A stretch of 64,000 nucleotides of DNA from assembly GCA_964019165.1 (NCBI GenBank), contig OZ025267.1, positions 20,881,185 through 20,945,184 on the forward strand. Reading direction: 5' to 3'. Numbering within the stretch: position 1 is the first letter of the stretch; the number at the start of each line of letters is the position of its first letter. The stretch is from Mastigias papua (Eukaryota; Cnidaria; Scyphozoa; Rhizostomeae; Mastigiidae). Below the pieces are notes generated by a model. The model was not told the DNA's origin. It searched no databases and was given only the letters and a program-made list of their open reading frames with translations. Shown here piece after piece: positions 30,701 to 43,600 of the stretch. The position numbers were made by a program, and so were the translations under genes.

Positions 30701-33700
30701 CGACTTTCCCCAGGTCTCATGGGAAAAATGCATCACGAAGAGTATAAACAGCATGTGCACAGAGCTTGTTCTGCCACTAGCACGTAAAGTATGCCATGGC
30801 AACGTAACCTTTGTAGTTAATTTACGTACATTGCTTTTACCATATGTTTACATACATTGCTTCCAAATGCACATGAAAAACCCTTTAAGGATAATGATTT
30901 TGAAGTTTTCCAACATATGCTATATGCATTCTTACGCTTAGGATTGCGATGTATTACACCATCGTTCCTCAACCAATGGAAAATTTGTAAGGGGGGGGGG
31001 GGGTAACAAGCTACTATGATCAATTGCAAAACGATGTATTTGTATGTTATACCTTGGCTTTCGCGACCTATCTAACCAAACTGCTGCTGCCCCTTTATGT
31101 TCACTTTGGGTTTCCTCTATATCTGATATACCAATAAAATACGTGATATAATAGCATTTTTTGGACTTTAGACTACAATACTCGCTATATGTCCTTGGGA
31201 TACTTGCAACTAGCTGATAAAGAACCGCATTTCTCTACATTTTGTTATCATTGCAACATAAACGCACGGCCTTCCTCCTAGAACAAAGCTGATTGGTCTA
31301 TAGAGCACTTCACGTTGACGTGCTCGTGGATTTTCCCCATATCGTGTGTACTTCCCCCAAGATCAACATTGTTTGAGGGGAGGAGGGGATGAAATTGGCT
31401 CCAGAACACAGAAGTGCAATGTGCCCCAAGACTTTGGTACTATTGTAACTTCTAATGATACCAGGTTGTATCCATCAAGAAATAATTTACCGTTTCTTTG
31501 TCACAGTGGTTCTTTGACATTTCGTTTTGTAGAAAAGGTGCAAACCGCAAGGGGTATTACAACAATGGAAGTTTCAGTTGTACTCGCTCAATTGCTTGGT
31601 TTTATTTTCCTTGGTAATTTTACTTGTGGCAAGTTAAGTCGTCATTACATAGAAAAGAATTTAATTTTCTTTTCTTGATTGATTTCATGTTTCAAAGCAC
31701 TTTTTATCAGTAGATGTTTCTTGTAGAGGCCTTTAAAGGAGCAAGACTCGTTTTCGTTCAATTTCAACTCTCTTGCCATGGGGTTACATTATGATGAAGA
31801 AGGTAATTTCTATTTGCCTTTCATATTTAGCTACCTTATTTTTATTCAAATTAATGTCATTTTATTTCATGTTGTTTCATTTTATTTCATGTTGTTTTTA
31901 TAAACTTTTTATCAGGTTGTATCGGAAAACAGTGTAAACTTGAAATTTTCACCCTGTATAGATATTGTAAGGTACCTTAGAATTAAGGGGCTGGAAGTAA
32001 CTGATGCAGAAGATAGGGAGCTGTGGAGGAGAAGGATTTGCACCGGCGACCCTGCTTAATCAGGAGAAGCCAGTAGAAGAAGAAGATAAATATTGTAAGA
32101 TCAGGTCAATCTGTAAGCGACAAGAAAAATTTGATAATTATCAATGTGAATACGTTTCGCATGGAGCGAGAAAGAAGAATATTATCACAACATTACATCC
32201 CCACCCCCTTAGAGTGAGCTCAGTCTCGATACATACGTATGTTGGTGTTCACTCTTTCGTATTCTTTGTGCTGTTTTTACTCCTCTCTTTCAGTCAATTG
32301 CTCACCAACATCAATAGTGCTAAGCCAGGATATCTTTTAGCATTATAACTATAGGGGACCATTCCCATGTAGGTCCAATGCTCTCCCCTGTGGTAAATAT
32401 CAAAAGCAAAAAATTCCCCAGTAGGCCGGCCTCTTTTCTTTTATGTAGCAAAGATGGTAATCCAAGCCAAAGCATATATTTTAGCATTTTAGATCCCTTC
32501 TGCAAATTTTCCCCGGTAGTCTAAAGTTCTTAGAAATTATCTGCACTGCCCATTTATAGAATCACTTTGTTTTATTTGAGGAGTTATGATGAAATCAAGT
32601 GAACGGGAAGGATCTGCTCCCATCTCAATTTGCTATGTTCTCTAATTTCCTTAGTATCTTTTTCCATCGATGAATGACTTTCCCTAGTACCGGTATTTTT
32701 CTACTGCTAGATCGCAAAACATAAACACTCTTATTTCATTAAGAGTTCACATAGTTCATATTTCATTTCAGCATTCTTTTCTCTTATTTCAAGAGAGCTT
32801 AGATGCCCGTCATGTTGACTTGACGTCATGCTGTGAATCAGGCCTGTCCAATGTTGCTATAATCTTTTTTCTAATTTTTAAAATGAATACATTTCTCTGA
32901 TGCGATTTCAATTTTCCTAGCTTCGAAGAAATTGCGACCAGTGTATTCATCAACCGACTTTTTCGAGGTAGATTTTCCATCTCAAAATGATTCTTATTGA
33001 TGCCCAAAGGGTATCAACATATCTATGATCGGATGTCATGTGATATTTCAAAGAGCATTTTTCTATTGGCTGCTAGCTCTAATTTGCTCAGCATTATAGT
33101 CTTACTCTCGTTGCAAAAATTATAGTCTTACTCTCATTGTAAAAAGACCAACTGTCATGGCTCAGGTGTATGTAGTCATAGAAACTGTTTCTCAACGAAA
33201 GCAGCCGAGAGCTGCAATTGCTTCGTCACATGGTAGCCTTTTGGCAACTCCTAATTGATGGAAAGTTATAGGAGCATTTCAAAACTGGTGATATCTCATC
33301 GTGCTTTCGTAGAATGTCCCCAATGTATTTTAAGTACTTATATTCCTCTGGTTCAGCTTCTGGTAAAACAGACTTTTATCAAAAATTATCCACTTATTTG
33401 AATTAGCTATCATTAAGATAGCATTAGGACATGCCCATGTATCATGTCATATCATATGAAACTGATCAAAGTGCATGATAGAACCAAATCGACGAAAGAA
33501 AGAGCATTATGGTTTGAATAAGTCTTCATTAAGATAGCATTACGACGCACACATTTATCATGAACTTATCTGGTATCTTTATAGAAATTTTACCTCATTA
33601 CAGAAATTATAGTCTTACTCTCTGTAACAAAAAAGCCATTTATCATGGCTTAGCTTAGAAATTTTAAGATTTGTATCAATTGTTTTTCAATTAATTAATA

Positions 33701-34607
33701 GTTTCTTAATTGTACGTATTTAGACGGAGGGTCCTTTGAATATCTGCTTTAAGGCTGGAGGGTATTCCTCCAGAAATATGTGGAATGAAGTGAAATCTTA
33801 ATGAATTTCATTTCAGATGACATAACTCTATTTTGTCGTTTTGATTCCACAATTCGTAATAAAGCTGCAGTGTACGACTAATAATCACAGTGTAATTTCA
33901 ACTTCCATAGCATGTTTTAATTTACTTTCTTGCGGGCAATATTATGTTCTTTTATATCAGTACAATTCAATTTCTAAACTATGTTTGTTTTTAGCTGTCT
34001 TGTTTTATGCTAGGATTGTAGTTAACAAGGGACTTTTATCTGATATGAAAGACTGTCTTTGTAGGCTCTTATTTCTGTTAAAAATCCTAACTACAAGAAT
34101 GTTACGCAATCTAGGTAAGTTTATATGATTAAAGTACCTTCCAATTTCTAATTCGGCATATTGCTTGGTTAAAAAGCATTTTCGCTTTGATTTACCTATC
34201 ACTGGCTTTGTTTTCCAATATTTTAGTGATTTCTAGGGTGCGATGCTAATTTGGTCTCTTCGTGATGCTTGATTTTTTGATTTCCAGTAACTGTTGGGAC
34301 TTATATCTATTTTCAATCCTATAAAGTTTTCCTTGATTTATTGGTTTATAAGTGCATTAGTTCTTTTTGTTGAGGAAGTAGATGTTCAATAGGATGGCCT
34401 TCATATCTTAAATTTGTTGCTCCGTCATTGGTGCTGAGATAGTAGGAAGGCTTCAACTTTTTAAGAATATCAGGGCTGAAGCGACAAATATTTGTAGCAA
34501 AAAGCTTGCAGATGTTGAAGAACTCATATTTTCATTTTGACAGTAACAGCTTTGAACAATGGCGACTGATCAAGCCATCTTTAAAGGTTAAAGATATGAA
34601 TGAACTA
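27751..34607 (+). CDS. TBC1D19: TBC1D19 exons 1-10: N-terminal region
   Basis: Residues 1-209. Landmarks against the vertebrate protein: YMQKAQ (exon 5), SWEKCITKSINSMCTELVLP (exon 6), the EEDDITLF junction (exons 7-8), VKNPNYKN (exon 9) and IKPSLKVKDMNEL (exon 10). Exon 3 uses a weak GTTTAC donor and exon 4 is only 26 bp. Exons 7 and 8 are the least conserved calls and rest on phase agreement plus short matches. The first exon lies about 170 bp after a mobile element, so the promoter region is narrow or includes it. Confidence 0.85.
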
Positions 34608-37600
34608 GTAAGTGACATTTTTCATCCTGTAGATTTTACAGATCCAGTTACTTATGGAGTCAGTTTTATTCAAATTTCTTAATCATATGTATCTTATACA
34701 ACTCTTATTTAGCATTTGTGCTGCATGTCATGACTTCAGACGTGTTAGAGAACGTACAGGAGCAGACCACCTATATGAACCTGAATTTTTCAGTTCAGCG
34801 TAAATGGTTCTTTGGGGTCATTCATTTAGTACGCACGCACCAGAATTGCTAAAATTCGACCACTTCCCTCCTTATACGCACATGTACACTTTTTACATAC
34901 TCCTCCCCTCTTGCGTACGTATTCTCAGTTATTTGACCCTCCCCCCATTTCAAACGGATAGTTTCTAGCCATCCATAACCACGGAGAAAGACTTTTTAGG
35001 CTTTTAGCATTTTTTAAGCATTCACGAGACGTTGAAACGATTATTAAAAATAGTATGTATTTTATGACGAATCGAAAGAAGATTCTTCTGCAACTTTGGT
35101 GGTAGCTAAGATGAAATCTTTTTGCAAATAAAAATATTGCAGGATGCATGCAGAAGTGACGATTAATTTTTCTTATTTTGCGTACGTACTTAAATATGTC
35201 AGCCCCCCTCCCCTTTGTGGGCAATCGTACGCTTTTGGTTGACTCCCCCTCCCCCTTCGTGCGTACACACTAAGTGAATGGCCCATTTTGTAAATGGTAG
35301 TTCAAGGATATATAAGTTAGCAATATTCGTAACGTAGGCTGCTACACTAACATTTAGATTATAAATATCATCTCATACAATATACTACTTGAGCTTGAAA
35401 AAAGAAAAGTTTTGTTATGTTACTTTTAGATTGTTGATGGTCTTAATTCAGCAGTTTCTACCGATACACTTTTGCATAAACTCCTCTGATAAGAACCATA
35501 CCTAAACTTTTAGGCTAAATAGGTTCTGATGTGGATGGGGCTTGAAATCGAGGTTTTAGCCTAGCAGGTTCTTAAAGTTCAGGTTGTTATGCCCAGGCTG
35601 TTGCTGTACTTTCCCCGTACATTATTCTATTCATTAGAAGTTCAAGCGGGTGCAGCAACTCATTTTTCATTTGAATATCTATCACTAATACAGAATAGTC
35701 GATCTCTCATAAGACGGGAAATTGCATAGAGTAACATATGAAATTTGATTTTTCAAACAATAGCACAGTATGATTTATGGCTCGCTAACATAATTATGGA
35801 TTGCCTACGCAGGAGGTGCAAGGTTTCTAATAGGACATAAAATTTAGAACCATCGCATAGTTACCAAGTTTTTACAAGTTCAAAGCGCGAGAAATGCACT
35901 TGTATCCAGATTCTCCTTAGTGATGAACTGTACTTAGGTCTGGGGATAAAATCTAGATGGATAGGGCTCCCATTTGGGTAGAAAATGTCATTTTTCGGTT
36001 AGCTTTTTGCTTATGAGAAACGATGGTAATTCTGAACCTTAATTGGCCAAAAACTGTAATCAAATCTCAATTTTTGCACTTTTAGCTTGATGGAGAGCTT
36101 GTAGCAAGCAATCTATATTCGATCGAAAATCAAAATCAAAGATTAATCTCTTTTTGCTTACTAAGAGCAGGCTCAGCTTTGGGTTTTGCCTCAGATTTTT
36201 ATTGAACGTGAGAATGTAAACCAGACGTGAGACTGGCGTGAGTTAGGTCAAATATATGTGAGTCTCACGTGCAACACGTGAGAGTTGGCGACACTGTTAT
36301 TGCATCATATAATTTTGACAATTTTGCAATGGATTTTCGAGGTCATCTCTTTCTATGACTATTTTATTTAACCTCTATTTGTTATTCTACTTTTCCTGTC
36401 GTGTTATGCATGTATTATTTCATAATAGTGAATGTACTATTTATTTTCATATTTGCAGAGAAAATTTTTCTTGGAATTAGGTAGATCCTATCAGCAGAGC
36501 GGCCTAGATGATTTGCCTGGGAATGCTTCAGGTATGGACTACTGGACATTCATCTCCAGTAGGCTTCATTGTATTAACTTCTCTTATTAACTTCTCTTAT
36601 ATAAATATCACCACTTGGTTGACCTAATTCCTATTCAATCTGCCTTTACTGCCGAAACTTGTTTAAGGTCAGCTCGTACCTGTAACCTTTAATACATTGT
36701 TGGTTTCTATATAATAACCGACGCAAGAAGATGGTAAACTACAGGTCACTCATCCCATGAGCGGAAAACTGTATTGGCTTGGCCAATGACTCCTCATTGT
36801 TTCATCATTTGAATAATCAATAGTATACAGGTATCATGTCTTGGTGTGTGTTTTTCGATGTGCGTGTTATCACAAATGCAAGCCAGTATATTACCTTTTC
36901 CTCTACGAATGAAGAGAGTTTGGCTTCAGGCGTCTAAATTTTGCTAGTCTTCAGCTTTCCTGCATAGATACTTGATCTTTTTGCACCATATGTTATTATC
37001 AGTGCAAAACAGAAGTAACCGTTATAGATGTATAACTTACTGAAATCATTAGTTTGTAACTCACTAGCAGTTTAATAAAATAACTGCAGAGTTTAGCACA
37101 TTTAAGTTGGTTTCTTTCTTTTTAAGTTTGTCAATGTATTTTTGAGCACTGGAGAAGGTCTTTGTTTATTATTTTCATTATTCAAGGTCTTTCTCTTCTA
37201 GTTGGAAAATAACCCAGTTCTTTTAAATTATTTAAATGTACAAGTTCTTGTCTTCAGTTTCATTTTAAGGGAGCTGTCGTATAGTACGGACTGAACTAGG
37301 CCAGCAAAATTTCTCAGGTTAAACATTGAGCTTACAAATCAATTCATAATTAAGAGATGATGCGGCGGGGTCTCTATTTGCTTCTTAAAGTATATTGGGG
37401 CCAAGAAAGCTCTCCTTGTTTCTTGAATCGGGTTTCATACTTTTATGTCGAAATTTGAATTGCCTCCCACCCCGGTCTGCTTTATACTTTAGGACATTTC
37501 CCTAAATTTCATTTTCATTTTGTAGATAATTTTCAATTAGAATGGCATAAGCTGGGAAGCAAAGGTATAATCGATTTCCTGTTTTTAAATATGCACAACC

Positions 37601-40600
37601 TCGTAATTTTGCATGCGAAAGGTTGTTCTTGTTAGTTTGTAAACTAAACGGCTTATGAAAAAATTATGTTAACTCCTGGGGAAAATTAAAACCGTGTCGG
37701 TTCTCTTCTGTAGGGATGCATTGTATGTTTAAATTATGTTAACTCCAGGGAAAAATTAAACCCGTGTCGGTTCTCTTCTGTAGGGATGCATTGTATTTTG
37801 GAATTGAGCTTTTGTTTCTACAACAGACCATCATGAATGCAAACACGCTGTGAATTTGTGACGATTCGCTCTAAGTACGTAAATCTGGACAGAATTTTGT
37901 GTCAGCCACAACAAGTATCCGAGCGAAATTATTAGACATTGATGATAAACTGGGGAGGGCCAGCTTTAACTCATAATTCACCTCAACTATGATATTGATA
38001 TTCCACTCCTAGATGAGTTTAAATTAGGTCACAGAAACGTGATTGCAAAAATAGATTAATCATTCACTTATTAAATGTCATTTTGGCCTCCAATTCTTGC
38101 AAGCTCACATCGGAAATATTTGTCGATAGTTGTAAAGAAATGTCACAGTGCTGCTGCGAGGCAGTACGCAAAACAAGGCTGTCCAACTGGCCTTAGGAAG
38201 CCACTTTGGATGTGCATTCTGGGAATGAAATCAGATAACTTGGTTAGTACATTGTTTGTTTTGCATATTTTTTAGATAATTTCAATTGCATTTATGTACA
38301 TTAGTTCTCTCATGGCTAAGACAGGTTAAAACAGGCAAGAAAGGCAGAAGAGGCAAAAGAGGTAGAAATGACAAAAAAGAATACTTAGACAAGTCTTGGG
38401 AAAGAAGGAAAAAGTATGGCTAATGCAGTGTATCTCTGATGCAATTGATGAATTACCCCTTTAAAACATTTAGTGATCATAGCACAAATAATGATAATAA
38501 AAACTATTGATTGTAGTCAAATAGACTACAAGTACAAACCTCACTTTTGCAAGGAGATTTTTAATTGGCTAGTCTGGGTTATCATATAATGGAGAAGATA
38601 AACAACAAGAGTATTATACGGCAGATAACTCAAGCCACAAATATAATGGTGATATTAATAGTGATTATAATAATAATAGAATGTGGAACACAAAAACAAC
38701 TGTCACCCTGCTGGTAATTGGAGCATTGGGAATAATACGAAAGGGAGTAAATCGATATGTTGAGCGAATACCTGGCAACATCAAGGTCGAGGAAATGCAA
38801 AAAATTGTACCACTTGGAACTGCTCACATAACTGACATAAAAATTGCACTACTTGGAACTCTCTCAATAACTTAGCCTCAGGACCATAGTTTGGTTCCAG
38901 CAATTTAATTTACTGAAATATAGAAACTTTTTTGTGACACATAATAATAATGTTTTAGGTTTTGATTTTGTTATTCTTATAAGTATACTTATAAATGTAC
39001 TAAACATGTGAGTCTTTTTTGAAAGGACCTAACTTTTTAGCAATTACTCCGATGATTCAGTGTAAGAATCCAAAATTCCTCAGCAGTCATCCAGGTGGTT
39101 TTTTGCCAGGAATTTCATAAACATAATAGCGCAAGTTCTGATGAGCTGTATTTATCTTCATCGATTATTATCATCTTTATCGAGTTGTCTGATATTACCT
39201 GTTATGGACATTCCCCTTTGATTAGGAATATACTAATATGTCTGTGTCTTTTCTGTGAGAACTGAAATACTAATTAATTTGTTTTTGCATGAAACCTGTT
39301 GTCATATACATAATTAACTAATTCCAAGTTTCATAACCCCAGTATTGAAGTCCTAGATATACGCCGTGAAATTTATTGTTATGAAAACTTTTTTGGAATC
39401 TAGTAGACTACTCCTAGGAGTTTTGGTGCAGCTCATCTGGTTGGATTTTTCTATCTAATGAGTATATTCGCTTATTTTGCTTCAGCTCCTGCCATCTCGT
39501 CTAGAATATATGATTAATACTCTCCACCACTAATATCAGTTCCTTTGAGACACTACTCGTATGAATGAGTGACGTCATTGCAATTGTCTGCCAAGAGAGA
39601 TCTGATCCTTAGAATTTCGACTCCATTAAACTGCCCTCACTTGCTATTTTTTTCAGATATAGCAATGTTTAGTGTTGTCAAAATGCAGAAAAAATTCCCG
39701 GAAATTGATTCCTTTCTGTTAATTCGTCCCCAGCTAACAAGCTCTGTTTTGCTTTCTAGGATCCACTTTACTTTGAGCAATTAAAGAGCTTTGTTTTTGA
39801 GTACGATTTGCTGGTCGATCGTCTCATTATGAAAGTTAGTAATATTCATTTATTTACTCATTTATTTCTTTAGTGTTTTCATTTTTGCATTTTTCATTTT
39901 CAAATGAATTTACAAGCAGTAAATACTAGAATTTAGCAATGAGAGCGTGTCAGGAATGAGGAAGGAAAAGAGAGAGTAAGAAATTGAGTTGTTATCATTT
40001 AATTGAATGGGAAGGCTCAACATGTTTTATACATAACGATTGACTTAATGTTTGGAAATACATTTAGCTGTGCATTTCATTACTCTTTGCCCTTCCTTGT
40101 ACTGGATTCAGTGCTTGAGCTACCTTCTGCAGTCTTCAAAAATTTTATTTACTTTATTAGGATTTTTCTCATTAGTTTTTGGCTTATCAATGATAACGAA
40201 CAGTTTTATTGTTGTTTTCCTTAATATTGTTCCATTGAAGCTGCATTGATTGTCTATAGGTTGACTTGGTTTTGTGGGAAAAGACATCCGTTGAAGGATA
40301 TAAGATATGATTACTTTTGACTACCTCTCGAGATACTAATGAAAAAGAGCTCAGATTGGGCCCAACCCAATCCACTTCACTTTTTTAATAAGTGACAAAT
40401 GAACTTCAACTTCTATTATGCATGTCATTTTAATATTCGAGTCTCAAAATGTTTTTAAGATATGCCTTTTATTATACGAAAATTTTGAGACATTAGTATG
40501 GATAAGGCATAGTGTACCATTGAGCATGTTTGAATAGATTGGATCTTTTCCCACTACCTCTTGTTAAGTCATGCTTATTAATGAAGGTACCTTAGTCTCA

Positions 40601-43600
40601 AAGACTGTGTTTGTTTAACTTTAGGATATGTATAGCATATGCTTAATTTTTGAAGCAGTTTGAGCCTCGATGTGTTTATAGCCTCCATATGATTGAAGCC
40701 TCAATTTTCATAGTTTAATAAGTTTATTATGACTTGCAGAACGTATGCCTGATGCTTATCTTTGTTGAGGAGTATTTTTTCCAGCAGTGTTAAAAGCTTA
40801 TTATATTTCGGACAACCAATATTTTACCAAAAGTTCATTTATTAGAAAGCTTTCCATTTGCATGTTTTCTCGTTGCATTTTAGTTAATTCTATGAATTTT
40901 TTTGGCTTGGTTTCTCTCTAGGATGTTCGCCTGACAACAACAAATGACGATTCATTTTTTGTGTTTGAAGACCTCTTGTACCAGGTACCCTTATGCCTAT
41001 AGCTTTGCTTTTCTTGAAATCATGTTTCACTCGTCAGACTGTTGACCAAGATTCTGGAATCGTGCTGGTCGAAAGAAGTATTTGAATGGAATTGTTTAGA
41101 GGTCTCGTTTTGGCAGAGAATTCGTAATCAAGAAACTGAATGAATTCAATGCAATTAATCAATTCTATGGCGCCTTGTTCTTGAATTTAAATTGCTCTCT
41201 TTTGTTGCTGGAGACTTATTAATTTGTTTTTCATTGTTTCTTCCCATGTGTTATGAGTTGTCTTTCGTATGCATAAAAAGCCATACCCAGTCCAGCTTTC
41301 CTTTAGTGTTGATCTTAGCTTTTAGTCGTTGCTATTTCAGCTCATTAATTTGTCAAAATCGATCCTATCATGTATTGGGTAATTATCATCAAAAGGGCAA
41401 GCCTGTAACCTTACTTTTGAGATGAAATCAATCCAGTCAAATTCTGGCTGATATAGAATAGGCAACAATTATGGTTTTTGTATTTTCATTTCCATCACTT
41501 GTTGCAATCAATTAATGACACTTAAAAGAATATATCTTTCACTTTAGGTGTTGTTGATATTCAGTAGGGATACGCGGCTACTGGAACGTTGCAGATTCGT
41601 GAATTCAACGCCACCCAAGTCTTATGTTAGAGGTAAATGTATAGTCTTTGCATAGTGATCCATAATTCCATTAATATCAAACAGATCAGGTCATAAAGGG
41701 GATGGAGATAGGATATAGATCAAAGTTTGGAGGTAATTCAGTTGATTCTAAAGCAGTGTAAAGTTGCTTTCACTCAAAGAAGTTGTGTAATGCGTAAAGT
41801 TGCAGCCATGCCATTATTTTTGTTGACGTCTAAGTTGCAAGTGTGTCTGAGTAAATGTGAAGTGGTACATTTGTCCCTCCAAAACATTCCCACCCCCTCC
41901 AGCCAACCACCTTTGTGGCTGGTTCCTATCTCTTGGTCTTTCATTTGGACTGCATCGGAGACTGCCAGCTACGAATCACCTTGCCTGTCAGCTCAGCTGT
42001 TATCCAACCAGTTCATAAACATAGCAAGAAATGTGGAGCTGATGCATACAATAGTAATTGAATCGTGTGTTGTGCCTTGTAGGGAAATTTGGAATACCTG
42101 AACTTCAAGTTTCTTACCCTCCAAATGGTGCGTAGAATATTACAGCCGTGTGATTTTGTTTGCTTTAGATTTTGTTTTATAGTTTCAATATAGTATATTC
42201 GTATTTCTAAAGCAGCATTAATTTATACTTTTGTTTTTTGCTTTGCATGACTTGTGATGCACGTGAATCACTAGCTGATGTCCTATTTTTCCGAATCGTT
42301 ATTAGGACTTTGCAAAATTAATTATCAATTCTTTGGACATTACAGAGAAGGACCACCATATCCTTAACTTGTATGTTTGTAGGTAAACCATAACAGTGTC
42401 AAAGGTATTTTGTTGCATAGGTACTGATCCTGTGGCAATGATTAGTCGCTCGGTTGTTATTTAACTAGTTAGTAAGTTAGTTAGCTAGTTGATAAGTTAG
42501 TTAGTTAGTCAGCTGATTAGTTAATTATTTGGTTAATTATTTGCCTAGTTTGTTAATTAGTTAGTTAATTTGTTAGTTTTCAAGGGGGCCAGGGGATAAA
42601 TACCCCGTGAAGTGGATTAATTGGCATTTTGGCAGATAGGTGTGGGACGATTTTCAGAGTTATAATATGTATATTGGGCAAGTCTGTTTACAAAGTTGGT
42701 AAATTTACCGCCGTTATCCCTATCCAAAGATTTGTAATCATCTGCAACTGGGTTAATTAGTTAAGTCGTTGTTAGTTGGCCAGTTGTTTGGTAATTAGTT
42801 AGCTAGCTAGTCGGTTCTTTGTTAGCTATGTAGTTTTTGAGTCCAGTAGTTCTTTGTGTTTTCGGGAGATCTTCATTTCACACGAATACGCGTTGTGCTC
42901 TACAGTTCATCAGCGGTCAATCTGGTGGTTATCCTTGCCCATTCCACATGGTTTTGTTTTGGCTTTCTCTTTTCCCAATGCCATGTTTTGCTCTTCAAAA
43001 CAGATTTATAAACTACTTCATTCCCTCTCCTCTACATTCAATGAAGTCTAGATTCCTTGCTGCCATACTTATGCCCTTTCCATGCGAAGCAATGTGGGTT
43101 TGTATATAGCACGATGGCGATTAAAGGATCTGGTGACTACAAAATTCCTAGGGGGGTGCATTCAGGAATGAATACAGTTTCCAGGACTAACTGTGATAAA
43201 TTGTATTGTTTTCAATTGTTACACCTGTATTCTAAATATTGCTTCAACAAATTAAGAAAATATGATTTCATGTTTTCAGCTGAAATTTTTTGAAAATTTT
43301 GACATGAATTCCTTGTTTATTTCTAGGTATCATACCCTTTCATGGATTTGCAATGTATGGTAAGGGCTGAATATCTTCATTAGCCTCAACAATATCTCTC
43401 CTCAGGTTGTCTTCTGCTATTAAGGAAATTTCCTACTTATAATTTTCCTAAAACCGTTAAAAATTACAATGTTATGATAAAGTTAAACAGCACAGAGTAA
43501 GACAAGCTTGATAATTTATTACTTTAAAATTAAGCTAGGTAATTTTTGAAGTTCAATATTCTACTGCTCTTTTACTTACTAGCCGCCCCGTTATGCTACA

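Noticed and set aside
31507..31539. Candidate TBC1D19 exon reading GSLTFRFVEK
   Set aside because: Similar to SLSFR in the vertebrate protein, but the exons at 34,065 and 34,544 cover that position in correct phase.
31346..31678. 110-codon plus-strand frame
   Set aside because: No motif, no splice support; composition looks like translated intron.
32004..32348. 114-codon plus-strand frame in TBC1D19 intron 7
   Set aside because: It reads into low-complexity hydrophobic sequence, has no recognisable motif and cannot join flanking exons in phase.
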